Positions 33,827-43,432 of a DNA stretch of 48,412 bases are shown one piece after another; the first letter of the stretch is position 1; each line of letters starts with the position of its first letter. The notes beneath the pieces were generated by a model. It did no database searches and was not told where the DNA came from. It was given only the letters and a program-made list of their open reading frames with translations. Source of the stretch: Leptolyngbya sp. Cla-17 (GTDB taxonomy: Bacteria > Cyanobacteriota > Cyanobacteriia > Leptolyngbyales > Leptolyngbyaceae). Made by a program: the position numbers and the translations under genes. The DNA lies in NCBI RefSeq assembly GCF_016807185.1, contig NZ_JAEVYN010000007.1, positions 1-48,412 of the forward strand. Reading direction: 5' to 3'.

Positions 33827-34762
33827 TTACTCGCGGTACTGACTCCAGCCACTGCCTTTGTGTTTGGCATTGAATATTGTCGGGTGCAGGATTTCCGCCA
33901 GGATTTCCAGTGAGTCTACCAGCCGAGGACCGGGACGGTTGAAGTAGGCATTGCCATCGGTCAGATAAAGCTGCTGCTGGTTTACTGCCCGTAGCTGCTG
34001 CCATTGTGGATGGGTTGCGAGTGCCTGCTGCATTTCCTCACGGGTACGAGGTAGGTCAAATCCGCAGGCCATGATGATGATGATGTCTGGGTCAGCTTCA
34101 ATCAATGTTTCCCACGAGAGGTAGGGAGAATGCTGCCCAACTTTTCCGAACAGATCCTGTCCACCTGCTAGGTCCACTAATTCAGGTATCCAGTTGCCAC
34201 TGCCCATCAGCGGGTCAATCCACTCAATCGCGGCGACTTTGGGGCGATCTCCGGCTGAGATGGCTTGTGTTTTCTGCTGACAGGTCTCAACACGGGCTTT
34301 TAATTCCGTCAGCGCGGGATTTGCATCGACTTCTAGCTGATTGGCAACCCGCTGAATGTCTGCCCACACATCGATCAGCGTGTGCGGTTGCAGAGAAATG
34401 ACCTGCGGCTGGGGGTGGCTGAGGGTGGCAACAGCTTGCTCAACCAGAGCGAAGTTGACGGCGCAAACATCGCACTGATCTTGTGTGACGATGTGCGTGG
34501 GTTTAAGTTGTTCCAGCACATCCAGCTTGATTTCATAGATGCTTAAGGTCGCTTGTAGTAGTGTTTGCACGTCGGCATCAATTTGGGCACTCGGCTTTTC
34601 GATGTTGAGCCGAGCAGCGGTACAAATTGGACGGGTTTGAATCTCTGGTGGATAGTCGCACTCATGGCTCCGCCCGACGACACACTCAGTCAGTCCGAGT
34701 GCCGCTAGAATTTCAGTGGCACTCGGCAGAAGAGATACAATCCTTGGCAATGATTTAGACAT
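33827..34762 (-). CDS. Cobalamin/iron-type periplasmic-binding-fold protein (BtuF-like)
   Basis: This 311-residue protein has the type III binding-protein fold: PRIVSLLPSATEILAALGL at the N-terminus, GRSHECDYPPEI, KPTHIVTQDQCDVCAV, VAAIEWIDPLMGSGNWIPELVDLAGG and PDIIIIMACGFDL. I chose ATG 34760-34762, preceded by AGGA. There is no signal peptide, unlike true BtuF; signal-less versions occur in cyanobacteria and may bind corrinoids in the cytoplasm. No transporter genes adjoin it. It is divergent from topA across a 156-base gap. Confidence 0.88.
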   Translation of the reverse strand: MSKSLPRIVSLLPSATEILAALGLTECVVGRSHECDYPPEIQTRPICTAARLNIEKPSAQIDADVQTLLQATLSIYEIKLDVLEQLKPTHIVTQDQCDVCAVNFALVEQAVATLSHPQPQVISLQPHTLIDVWADIQRVANQLEVDANPALTELKARVETCQQKTQAISAGDRPKVAAIEWIDPLMGSGNWIPELVDLAGGQDLFGKVGQHSPYLSWETLIEADPDIIIIMACGFDLPRTREEMQQALATHPQWQQLRAVNQQQLYLTDGNAYFNRPGPRLVDSLEILAEILHPTIFNAKHKGSGWSQYRE

Positions 34763-34918
34763 ACGATAGTTCCTGTCTTCAAACGCAACCAGTTTGTAGT
34801 CTAAAGGAGAATCAGAATAATGGGTTTTACAGATCGAATTTGATAGCGGCACAGTCAGTACCGTTTCCTCTTTTTCAGATCGCCTGTACTATTAAAAGGT
34901 TGATTGGAGACTGGCTGC

Positions 34919-37150
34919 ATGGCGAACCTGCTGTTGATCGAAAGTCCAGGCAAATCCAAAAAGCTGAGTCAGATTCTCGGTCCTGGTTGGATCGTCAAAG
35001 CCAGCATGGGGCATGTGCGCGAACTGGCAAATGATGGCGAGGATGCCTTGGGTTTTGACCTGCTCGACCAACACATTGAGTGTCGCTATAACCCAAGGGA
35101 TGCTAGGGGCAAGAAGGTCTTGGCAGACCTGCGACAAGCCGTAAAGCAAGCAGATGCCGTTTACATTGCCACTGACCCCGATCGCGAAGGGGAAACGATT
35201 GGCTGGCATTTGCAACAGGAATTGCGACTCAAAAATCCGCGTCGGGTGGTCTACAGCGAGATTACGCCCCAAGCGGTTAGAGCGGCAATTGCCCAACCGA
35301 GATCGTTGGATCAATCCCTGATTGCCGCTGGACGCGCACGAGATTGCCTCGATAAGCTGGTGGGCTACAAGGGCAGCAAGCATGTGGTCTGGCGGCTCAA
35401 CATTGGCGCGAAGTCCATGGGTCGGGTGCAGAGTGCCACGCTGCATCTGCTCTGTACGCGAGAAAAGGAAATTCAAGCATTCAAATCCCAGGATTACTGG
35501 AGCGTTTGGGTGGAATATGGGGAAGGGTTTAAGGCGTTTTATCGGGCCAAACTAAATGCCAATCCTGGGACAAAGTCGGCAGCCGTAACCGAACAACCGG
35601 ATGATGCGGCAGAAGACAAGGAAAGCCAGGAATCTGATAAGGTAACTAGTCAGGCAGAGGCCGATCGATTGGTGGCGATCGCTCGTTCCCATCTGCATCA
35701 AGTGGTCATCGTTGAAGGTAAAGTTGCCCATCAATCGCCGCCACCACCGTTTATCACCTCCTCATTGCAACAGGCAGCAGGCGCGAAACTGCGCTTTAGT
35801 CCTGATAAAACGATGAAGGTGGCACAGGCGCTCTATGAAGCGGGTCACATTACCTATATGCGAACGGATTCAGTGATGTTAGCCGAGCCATTTTGTGTAG
35901 CCGTGCGGCAATACCTGGAGCAGCATGATCCAACGAATGTGCCCAGCAAAACAACGCGACATCGGGCAGTCAAAGGGGCACAGGAAGCGCACGAAGCGAT
36001 CCGTCCTACGGATGTGAATCAATTGCCTGCCCAACTGCAAGCGAGTGCCGATGAGACAAAGCTGTATGAGTTGATCTGGAATCGAGCTGTGGCTTCTCAG
36101 TGTTGCCCGGTGCGGTTGCGGAAAACGCGAGTGGTGACGAAATCAGGTACGGTGCAGTGGGAAGCAACCGGACAGGTGGTGGAGTTTCCCGGCTATACGC
36201 GCTATTGGAATAACTTGAGTGCCGATACCCAATTGCCCATGTTGCAGCAGGGACAGCCGTTGACGCTGAAGCAGGCAGACTCAGAAAAGAAGCAGACTCA
36301 ACCCCCACCGCGCTATACGGAACCGAAGCTGGTGCAGTTGATGGAACGCAAGGGCATTGGGCGACCCAGTACCTATGCGCCCACGATCAAGACGCTGAAG
36401 GAGCGGGAATACGTGCAGGTGGAGAAAGGCAAACTGCAACCCACATCGTTAGGGATGGCATTAGATGAAGCGTTGGAAAAACTACTGCCGGAGTTGATTC
36501 AGCCAGAGCTTACGGCACAAATGGAGTCTGCATTGGACGCGATCGCTCAGGGAAAGCAAGATTGGCAGGGATACCTGACCGATTGGCACCGCACCTATTT
36601 TGCACCAGCGTTGGAGAAGGCGGGTGAACTGCTGAAATCAAATGCGATTCAAAGCGGGAACTCTACGGTTGCGCGATGCGCTAAACCCGCCGCTGCGCGA
36701 TGCTCTAGAGGAGCCGCTGCGCGAACGCCAAGCTCAACCCAGTCAAAGCCACAGGCAACAGTGACGAAAACCGCCTGTCCCAAGTGTGGGGAAGCGATGA
36801 GCAAAGTTCCCTCCAAATCCAAGAAGCTGAAGGCGAATCATTTTCTCAAGTGTGGAGCGGTAGGCTGTGGAGCAGTCATGTTTTGGAATCCCCAGGGGAA
36901 ACGGTATGAGGTGCCCTATGCTCAGCGCATTCCTGACCCAGAAGCTTTTACGGATGTGCCTTGCCCCGTGTGTGGAGCATTGCTGGAACGCTATCGCTAC
37001 ACGAAGGAGGGGAAGGAGAAGGTGATGTTGCGCTGTTCGCTGCTAGAGAATCGACGCGGGAAATGCAAAGAGGTGGCGTTTTTTGAGGGGCGGGAGGGTT
37101 TTTGGTCGCCCAAGTTTGGCACGCTGAAGATCAAGAGTGTGGTGAAGTAG
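34919..37150 (+). CDS. topA: Type IA DNA topoisomerase I
   Basis: This 743-residue enzyme relaxes negative supercoils by single-strand passage. The Toprim domain (LLLIESPGKSKKL with catalytic Glu, ATDPDREGE) is followed by the topoisomerase core with catalytic Tyr ~313 in GHITYMRTDS, KGIGRPSTYAPTI, and C-terminal zinc-ribbon-like Cys sets (CPKCGEAM...CGAVGCGAVMFW; CPVCGALL). An acidic insert (QPDDAAEDKESQESDK) lies at ~230-245. I chose ATG 34919 (MANLLL); a TTG five codons upstream is also open. It carries a short repeat-derived Ala/Arg insert before the zinc region. It is probably a plasmid-borne second copy in addition to the chromosomal enzyme. Confidence 0.93.
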   Translation: MANLLLIESPGKSKKLSQILGPGWIVKASMGHVRELANDGEDALGFDLLDQHIECRYNPRDARGKKVLADLRQAVKQADAVYIATDPDREGETIGWHLQQELRLKNPRRVVYSEITPQAVRAAIAQPRSLDQSLIAAGRARDCLDKLVGYKGSKHVVWRLNIGAKSMGRVQSATLHLLCTREKEIQAFKSQDYWSVWVEYGEGFKAFYRAKLNANPGTKSAAVTEQPDDAAEDKESQESDKVTSQAEADRLVAIARSHLHQVVIVEGKVAHQSPPPPFITSSLQQAAGAKLRFSPDKTMKVAQALYEAGHITYMRTDSVMLAEPFCVAVRQYLEQHDPTNVPSKTTRHRAVKGAQEAHEAIRPTDVNQLPAQLQASADETKLYELIWNRAVASQCCPVRLRKTRVVTKSGTVQWEATGQVVEFPGYTRYWNNLSADTQLPMLQQGQPLTLKQADSEKKQTQPPPRYTEPKLVQLMERKGIGRPSTYAPTIKTLKEREYVQVEKGKLQPTSLGMALDEALEKLLPELIQPELTAQMESALDAIAQGKQDWQGYLTDWHRTYFAPALEKAGELLKSNAIQSGNSTVARCAKPAAARCSRGAAARTPSSTQSKPQATVTKTACPKCGEAMSKVPSKSKKLKANHFLKCGAVGCGAVMFWNPQGKRYEVPYAQRIPDPEAFTDVPCPVCGALLERYRYTKEGKEKVMLRCSLLENRRGKCKEVAFFEGREGFWSPKFGTLKIKSVVK
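36655..36735 (+). repeat. GC-rich dispersed-type repeat inside topA
   Basis: Recurrent GCGCGATGC, GCCGCTGCGCGA and GAGCCGCTGCGCGA units are embedded in frame and give an Ala/Arg/Cys stretch (CAKPAAARCSRGAAARTP) between the topoisomerase core and the first zinc ribbon. Confidence 0.6.
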
Positions 37151-37252
37151 GGGAGCCTTTGACCTTTGACAGCTTTATCTATGCGAACATCGTGCGGGTA
37201 ACTTGCTTATGATAAAGAAAACTTTTTTGAAATGGTGTAGTCTGCCGATTGT

Positions 37253-40200
37253 ATGCTCGCACCCGCTGAATTCCACTCCTACTTACAAGAAATCTGCTGT
37301 CGCTATGAGCAGTGGTGGACTGAGAATGCTCTGACAGAAACGATCGCCGTTCGACAAGCAACCTTCTCATTTGAGCAGATGGTACAAACGGAGGAAAAGG
37401 ACTCAGAAGGAAAATCGAAGAAAATTACACTGCCAATATTCAAAGCGGTTCAGAAATATATCCAATCTGATCAGAGTTACACAGAAACCGAGCACATTCT
37501 ATTAGTTGGCTCTCCAGGGGTTGGTAAATCAACGGCTCTTCTACGTTGTTTGTTTCTGATTGCAGAAAAAGAACGCGAGAAGCCTGAGCCGCGCCTCCCA
37601 GTTCTGGTTCCGATGAAAAAATATAAAGTTAGTTTTTCTAATTCTGAAGACCCTTCAGGGATGTTGACTCTAATTAGAGGTGCTTTGCCACCAAAAATAC
37701 GGCGAAAAGTTTCAGTTTCAGAAGTCGAAGAACTTTTGTTTGACAAGCGGTTAATTCTGCTATTAGACGGCTTGAATGAAATGCCAGCAGATACCATTCG
37801 CACACACTTGAAGGCATTTCGTGAAGAGTGTCAGAATTCCCAAGTGTCACTCATCTGCACAACACGAGAGCTAGGGGGCGGAGATTTAGGGATCAAACGA
37901 AGGCTAGAAATTCAACCCCTGAGAAGCGAAGAAGTTGAGCGATTCTTGCAGGATTGCATTCCAGATCAGAAGCAAAAGGTATTGCAACTGCTCAATCGCG
38001 ATAACCGAGAGTTAAGCCGCACTCCTTTTGTGCTGTGGATGTTGTATGACTTGTTTCAAAAGCAGGGGATCGAAGTAGAGACATTAGCAGAGTCATTTCG
38101 TCAATTCTTCCAATCTTTCAAAAAATATAAGGAAGATGCCCCTGTTTCAGATGAGCGTCGGCAGGAATGGAATCTTTGGCTAGAACATCTGGCGTTCACG
38201 ATGCTGAATAATCCAGATCCAACTGATCCAGGTTTAGTTATTTCTAAGGAGCAAGCAGAAAAGAGCCTGATAGAAAAGTTTGGCAGTCTTTACGGTGCTT
38301 CATCCCGCATTGGAGAACTACTCGATCATTATTTGTTAGAACCAATTTCTGAGAAAGAAATCAGCTTTCAACACCAACTGATTCAGGAATACTATGCCGC
38401 AGAATGCTTGTTAGCTCAATTGCCTGGTTTGCTTAAGAAGCCGCCTGAGCAAAAGTACACACCATTTCAGATGGATTATCTCAATTATGTGAAATGGACA
38501 GAAGCGATCTCTCTCATGTTTGGACTACTAGAGTTAGAAAAAGAAGCAGAAAAATTAGTAGAGATGACATTAGGCGTAGATTTAAAGTTGAGTGCAAGGC
38601 TTGCAGGAGAAGTAAAACCAAATCTTCAGACCAACACAGTCAAAATAATTGCAGATCAAGAGGTTCCAGAGTGGTTCAGGATATTTCTTCTTGGGGAAAC
38701 CAAATCTCCAAAAGCTATTGATGTATTAATGAACATTATTCAGCAGTCAGATTCCTCTATCCGTAGACGAGTAGTTTGGGCATCAAGACAATTAGACATT
38801 AAATTTGCTATGCCTTTGTTTAAGGAAGCGATCAAAGATCCTGACCCTAGTGTGCGCGAAACTACTATACGAGCAGTTGCAGAATCAGACATTGAACAGG
38901 CAGTTTTACTTGCAACTCAGATTTTATCTAAAGAATCAGCACCTTCAGTTCGTGAAGCAGCAGTAATTTGTGCACTAGGAAAATCGGAAACTGAAGCTGC
39001 AATTTTGGCTCTACTTCAAGCAACGCAGGATAAAGAAAATGATGTCAGAGCAATGGCTGCCCATAACTTAGAAAAGATGAATTGTAAAATATTACTCTCT
39101 ATATTAAGTAAAACTCTAAAAAACAAAATTATAGCCCCAGATATTCGCAAAAGTGCAGCTAAACAATTAGGTAAATTAGGTGACGAAAGTATTACTTGTG
39201 ATTTATTTGAAGCTCAACTGGATTTAAATTCAAATATTTCTAAAGAAGCTGCTTGTGCTCTCCAAGAAGTTAGAAGCAAGTTGAGTCAGCAGGGTAGTGA
39301 TTTAGAAATTCATCAAGAAGAGCAGAATAAACGTCAAATTGATTCTTGGCATGTGTATCTTAGATCTGAAGAACCTATTCCAAGAGGTAATGCTATATAT
39401 CATTTGACAAGCCTACTTGATAAGGAAGTAGCTATTGAGCTAGCACTTCAAGCTTTAGATGATACACATCCCTATGTACGAGGACATGCCATTACTAAAC
39501 TAGTAAAGCTGGTTGGGGCAGAGGCGATTCCTCAAGCAGTGAAGGCTTTAGATGATATGCATTATGGTGTCCGTGACAAAGCATCTCAAGCACTAATAGA
39601 TATGAAGAAAGATTCGCTTGGGAACTTAGAAATTTTTGAAGAAACAGTTTCTAATCTAATTCAGATTCTCGGCGAAGATAAAAATGTACATGTTCAGAGT
39701 ACGACAATTAATACACTCACGAATTTATGTTCCATACATCCAAGCTTACTTTCGCGTCAAGATTTGGAGAACGCGATTCTAAATGCTTCACACTCTTCAG
39801 ACAACTATTTACGACAGAAGGCTGCAAAAGCGTTAGGACAATTTAGCAGTGAAATATCAACCCGAAGATTATTGCAACTGATGGGAGATTCGGTTTCTCA
39901 TACAGTTTTAACTTCAACTGAAGCTATAAAAAATATTTCATATCAAATTACTGCAAAATTTCTTCCAAAATTGGCAGAACTAATTTTCAAGTCAGAGGAA
40001 GGCTTTGTGCTTGATGCGATCGCTGCTATTCAGTCACGCTGCGGATTCTATAACTATGATATTGCTCAAGCGAAATCTCACCAGAGCGTGAAAGGTAGGA
40101 GCGAAGAAAATTTACTACACGACAAATTAGATACCCTTACTCAGGAGGTCAAAAAAGTGTCAGAAGAACCTAAGCGTGTTATTCACACTCAAAGCTACTT

Positions 40201-40570
40201 TGAAAAAGGTACTCATACCCATGCTCACAACTATGCAAACGATGAAACTCTGAAGCAAGAAATCACTGACCTTCGTCAACTAGTGAGTCAACTTCAGCAA
40301 AAACATCAACCCACTACTGAAGCCGCAGCTATTCAAGTGTTTGATGTCGAACTTCATACACTTCAAAGGACAAATCCTAATCGTTGGGAAACAATTCAGA
40401 AACAACTACAACTGTTAAAACATCAGCTTTTTAACCCAGAGCGCCATCTCACAGCAAGCAAAGCTGCGATCGCTGAGGTTGCAAAACACTATTTGGAGGA
40501 CAGTGTTCTCGCTAAAGCTCTTATCACCTATGTTGACACTATGAGTGCTGATACTGACCAAGGAAAATAA
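37253..40570 (+). CDS. NACHT ATPase with HEAT repeats
   Basis: This 1105-residue STAND-type protein has an N-terminal helical segment (~1-80), a NACHT NTPase with Walker A GSPGVGKS at 86-93 and Walker B LILLLDGLNEMP at ~168-178, a winged-helix/arm region to ~420, and many HEAT repeats (e.g. SIRRRVVWASRQLD, SVRETTIRAVAESD, YVRGHAITKLVKLVG) to ~900. Next come a short His/Asn stretch (THTHAHNYAND), a coiled coil and a C-terminal helical module (FNPERHLTASKAAIAEVAKHYLEDSVLAKALI) that I remember as common in cyanobacterial NACHT/HEAT proteins. Bacterial NACHT proteins include anti-phage sensors; that role is inferred here. Its stop lies four bases before the UPF0175 gene. Confidence 0.85.
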   Translation: MLAPAEFHSYLQEICCRYEQWWTENALTETIAVRQATFSFEQMVQTEEKDSEGKSKKITLPIFKAVQKYIQSDQSYTETEHILLVGSPGVGKSTALLRCLFLIAEKEREKPEPRLPVLVPMKKYKVSFSNSEDPSGMLTLIRGALPPKIRRKVSVSEVEELLFDKRLILLLDGLNEMPADTIRTHLKAFREECQNSQVSLICTTRELGGGDLGIKRRLEIQPLRSEEVERFLQDCIPDQKQKVLQLLNRDNRELSRTPFVLWMLYDLFQKQGIEVETLAESFRQFFQSFKKYKEDAPVSDERRQEWNLWLEHLAFTMLNNPDPTDPGLVISKEQAEKSLIEKFGSLYGASSRIGELLDHYLLEPISEKEISFQHQLIQEYYAAECLLAQLPGLLKKPPEQKYTPFQMDYLNYVKWTEAISLMFGLLELEKEAEKLVEMTLGVDLKLSARLAGEVKPNLQTNTVKIIADQEVPEWFRIFLLGETKSPKAIDVLMNIIQQSDSSIRRRVVWASRQLDIKFAMPLFKEAIKDPDPSVRETTIRAVAESDIEQAVLLATQILSKESAPSVREAAVICALGKSETEAAILALLQATQDKENDVRAMAAHNLEKMNCKILLSILSKTLKNKIIAPDIRKSAAKQLGKLGDESITCDLFEAQLDLNSNISKEAACALQEVRSKLSQQGSDLEIHQEEQNKRQIDSWHVYLRSEEPIPRGNAIYHLTSLLDKEVAIELALQALDDTHPYVRGHAITKLVKLVGAEAIPQAVKALDDMHYGVRDKASQALIDMKKDSLGNLEIFEETVSNLIQILGEDKNVHVQSTTINTLTNLCSIHPSLLSRQDLENAILNASHSSDNYLRQKAAKALGQFSSEISTRRLLQLMGDSVSHTVLTSTEAIKNISYQITAKFLPKLAELIFKSEEGFVLDAIAAIQSRCGFYNYDIAQAKSHQSVKGRSEENLLHDKLDTLTQEVKKVSEEPKRVIHTQSYFEKGTHTHAHNYANDETLKQEITDLRQLVSQLQQKHQPTTEAAAIQVFDVELHTLQRTNPNRWETIQKQLQLLKHQLFNPERHLTASKAAIAEVAKHYLEDSVLAKALITYVDTMSADTDQGK

Positions 40571-40574
40571 TCCT

Positions 40575-40838
40575 ATGCAAATCACGATCGAACTTCCTGA
40601 CGACATCGCCAATCAACTGCAAGCTGGCGACAGTTCCCGCCGAGTTTTGGAACTAATCGCAGCTGACCGCTACCGTCAAGGTCAGATAGGAGCCGCAGAA
40701 GTCCGGCGAATGCTCACCTTTTCCTCCCGTTGGGAAACCTACGAATTTCTCAAGCGTGAAAAAGCTTACTTACCCTACACACAGGATGACCTGGAACAGG
40801 ATGTCCAAAGTATTCGCAGTGTTTTGGGCGCGGAGTGA
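40575..40838 (+). CDS. UPF0175 family protein (antitoxin-like), orphan
   Basis: This 87-residue protein starts at ATG 40575, four bases after the NACHT gene. It has the typical opening MQITIELPDDIANQL and the helix-turn-helix-like part (RYRQGQIGAAEVRRMLTFSSRWETYEFLKRE), ending DLEQDVQSIRSVL. UPF0175 proteins usually pair with a DUF3368/PIN-like toxin encoded immediately downstream; none follows here (next 145 bases are non-coding). It may be a solitary remnant or a regulator of the NACHT gene. A 10-codon upstream extension would overlap that gene. Confidence 0.88.
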   Translation: MQITIELPDDIANQLQAGDSSRRVLELIAADRYRQGQIGAAEVRRMLTFSSRWETYEFLKREKAYLPYTQDDLEQDVQSIRSVLGAE

Positions 40839-40946
40839 CATCACCAGGATTACTTGCTCAACCGAAGCTCAACGGGGTTTCATGGATATAAAATGAGATT
40901 TTCAATTTTGGCTCTCATCAATCACGATCGCCCCAAGCGGCTATCT

Positions 40947-40952
40947 TATAAT
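40947..40952 (+). promoter_or_regulatory. Candidate -10 box before recD2
   Basis: A perfect TATAAT stands 31 bases before the proposed recD2 start, in a non-coding gap following the UPF0175 gene. No good -35 box was found at 16-18 bases. Confidence 0.35.
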
Positions 40953-40983
40953 ACGTTTGTCCTGAGTAATCAGAGAACGCGAG

Positions 40984-43218
40984 TTGAATGAGCAACGCCA
41001 ACAACCAGGAACCCATCAGGCTCCTCCCGTGGAGTCCCTGCAAGGCGTGGTCGAACGGCTCACCTACCACTCCGAAGAATCGGGCTACACCGTCGCTCGT
41101 CTGAAAGCACCCCGCACCAGCGAACTTATTACCATCACAGGCAGCTTTGCCACCATCCAGGCAGGACAAACCCTGCAACTGCAAGGCATCTGGAAAGACC
41201 ATCCCAAGTTCGGTGCCCAGTTTCAGGTGACGCAGTACCGGGAAACCAAACCCGCCACGATCACGGGGATTGAGAAGTACCTGGGCAGCGGCTTGATCAA
41301 AGGCGTGGGATACGTCACCGCGAAACGCATCGTTGCTCACTTTGGGCTGGAAACGCTGGACATCATTGAGAACCAGATTGAGCGCCTGGTGGAGGTTCCC
41401 GGTATCGCCCACAAGCGGGTGAAGCTGATTCAAACCGCCTGGGGGACGCAAAAAGCAATCAAGGACGTGATGCTGTTTTTGCAGAGTCATGGCGTTTCCA
41501 CCACCTACGCGGTCAAGATCTATAAGCAGTATGGGGATGAATCGATCGCCACTGTCACCCACAATCCTTACCAACTGGCGACCGATGTCTACGGCATTGG
41601 GTTTGTGACTGCCGATGCGATCGCTCGAAATCTTGGCATTGCTCCCAGCTCCCAGTTTCGCTACCGCGCGGGGATTCTGCATGTGCTGGGGGAAGCTTCT
41701 GAAGATGGACACTGCTTCTTGCCCCACGATGAGTTAATTGGGCAGGTGGTGAAGCGATTGGATATTGAGGATCACCATCCCAATCCTGACTCTGTAGAGT
41801 TTTTGATTCACTTGATGGTGCAAGAGCGGGAGTTGGTCAAAACCGAAACGCCGATCGCTGGACTGGAGCAATTTGGTTACTATGCGCCGCCCTTTTTTGC
41901 AGCCGAATACAAGCTGGCGGATCAGTTACAACAGATTTTGAGACAGCCGCTTCAGGTCGATGCACCCCGTGTCCAACAGTGGATTGAGCGGTTTATTGAA
42001 AAAACGGGTACGCCGCTTTCTGAGCAACAGTGCCATGCGGTCGAGATGGCAGCGAGCCAGCGAGTACTAATTCTCACAGGGGGACCCGGTTGTGGCAAGA
42101 CGTTTACCACCCGGACGATTGTGGCACTGTGGAAAGCAATGGGGAAGTCGATTGCGCTTGCATCGCCCACCGGACGGGCAGCCCAGCGGTTGAGCGAGAT
42201 GACGGGTCAAGAGGCAAAAACGGTGCATCGACTGCTGGAGTTTGACCCCAAAACGATGAAGTTTAAGCGCGATGTAGACAATCCCATCCCGGCTGAGGCG
42301 ATCGTGGTGGATGAAGCCTCCATGTTGGATCTATTTCTGGCGAACTCGCTGATGAAAGCCGTTTCCCCCGATGCCCAACTGCTACTGGTGGGGGACACCG
42401 ACCAATTGCCAAGTGTGGGACCGGGATCGGTGTTGCAAGATTTGATTACCTCTGAACAGGTTCCGGTGGTGCGGTTGACTCAGGTGTTCCGACAGGCGCA
42501 GGCTAGCCACATTATTCGCAATGCTCATCGCATCAATGCAGGACAGTTCCCGCAGTTGGAGCCAGTCTCGAATGCACCTCAGTCCGATTGTCTGTGGCTC
42601 GGTGCACCAGAGCCAGAACACGGAGTCCAGGCTATTCGAGAGGTGATGGGCGACTTGATTCCCCAGCAGGGCTTTGATCCAGCCAGCGATGTGCAGGTGC
42701 TGTGTCCCATGACACGGGGAGAGGTCGGCACTCGCAATCTTAATATGGTGTTGCAACAGCTAGTCAATCCACCCAGCTCTAACAAATCTGAGATTATGCG
42801 GGCAGGAATGACGCTGCGGGTGGGCGATCGCGTGATGCAAAAGGTGAATGACTACAACCGGGAAGTGTTCAATGGCGACCTGGGCATGATTGCAGCGGTG
42901 GATGTGGAAGAACAAGAGGTAGTGGTGCAGTTTGGAGAGCGATCCGTGAGCTACGACTATGCCGACCTGAACGAAATCACGCTGGCGTGGGCAGTGACAA
43001 TTCACAAGAGCCAAGGCAGCGAGTATCCGGTGGTCATTCTGCCCATCTATATGCAGCACTACCTGATGCTGTCGCGGAATCTGATTTATACCGGCTTAAC
43101 CCGTGCCAAAAAGCTAGCAATTGTAGTGGGTCCGCAGAAGGCGATCGCCCTGGCAGTCCGGCAGGTTAAGGATCGTCAACGCTATACGCTGCTGGATAAA
43201 CGGCTGCGGGAGCAATAG
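40984..43218 (+). CDS. recD2: RecD2-type DNA helicase (SF1B)
   Basis: This 744-residue protein has an N-terminal OB-like start (LQGVVERLTYHSEESGYTVARLK), helix-hairpin-helix modules (GIEKYLGSGLIKGVGYVTAKRIV, YGIGFVTADAIARNLGI), and helicase domains with Walker A GGPGCGKTFTT, ASPTGRAAQRLSEMTG, Walker B VVDEASMLD, GDTDQLPSVGPG and a C-terminal motif VI region (TIHKSQGSEYP, YTGLTRAKK). It unwinds DNA 5' to 3' and matches RecD2-like enzymes that act without RecBC. The listed start is TTG, with a weak ribosome site; a GTG about 16 codons further in (before ESLQGV) is possible. It completes the plasmid DNA-metabolism set with topA and the primase-like gene. Confidence 0.92.
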   Translation: MNEQRQQPGTHQAPPVESLQGVVERLTYHSEESGYTVARLKAPRTSELITITGSFATIQAGQTLQLQGIWKDHPKFGAQFQVTQYRETKPATITGIEKYLGSGLIKGVGYVTAKRIVAHFGLETLDIIENQIERLVEVPGIAHKRVKLIQTAWGTQKAIKDVMLFLQSHGVSTTYAVKIYKQYGDESIATVTHNPYQLATDVYGIGFVTADAIARNLGIAPSSQFRYRAGILHVLGEASEDGHCFLPHDELIGQVVKRLDIEDHHPNPDSVEFLIHLMVQERELVKTETPIAGLEQFGYYAPPFFAAEYKLADQLQQILRQPLQVDAPRVQQWIERFIEKTGTPLSEQQCHAVEMAASQRVLILTGGPGCGKTFTTRTIVALWKAMGKSIALASPTGRAAQRLSEMTGQEAKTVHRLLEFDPKTMKFKRDVDNPIPAEAIVVDEASMLDLFLANSLMKAVSPDAQLLLVGDTDQLPSVGPGSVLQDLITSEQVPVVRLTQVFRQAQASHIIRNAHRINAGQFPQLEPVSNAPQSDCLWLGAPEPEHGVQAIREVMGDLIPQQGFDPASDVQVLCPMTRGEVGTRNLNMVLQQLVNPPSSNKSEIMRAGMTLRVGDRVMQKVNDYNREVFNGDLGMIAAVDVEEQEVVVQFGERSVSYDYADLNEITLAWAVTIHKSQGSEYPVVILPIYMQHYLMLSRNLIYTGLTRAKKLAIVVGPQKAIALAVRQVKDRQRYTLLDKRLREQ

Positions 43219-43432
43219 GGTTCAAACGGGCGAAGCTATCCTATGCCGCCACGCAACGGCTAGAATCCTTATACAGTAATATTCGCAGAAAATTTTGACT
43301 CTCACCAATCGTAAGCTGCATCCAATTGCGATCGTTCACTGAGAGCTAATCGGAAGGTGCCATAAGGGTTGACGTGTGCCCAAATCAGAGGAGTCACTGC
43401 TCGCAAATCATCGGCCTGCATGCGTTCTACCC
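43219..43432 (-). pseudogene. Fragment resembling a Tn3-type transposase C-terminus
   Basis: On the minus strand an open frame runs ...VLTDKMWVERMQADDLRAVTP..., then WAHVNPYGTFRLALSERSQL, to TGA at 43302-43304. It is split by the IS4-family element; its upstream part is at 44575-44655, and removal of the element and one 9-bp duplication restores the frame across the junction. The 'TPLIW-HVNPYG-F' pattern reminds me of Tn3-family transposase tails, but this is from memory and only about 70 codons remain. Bases 43219-43301 hold nothing recognisable. Confidence 0.35.
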
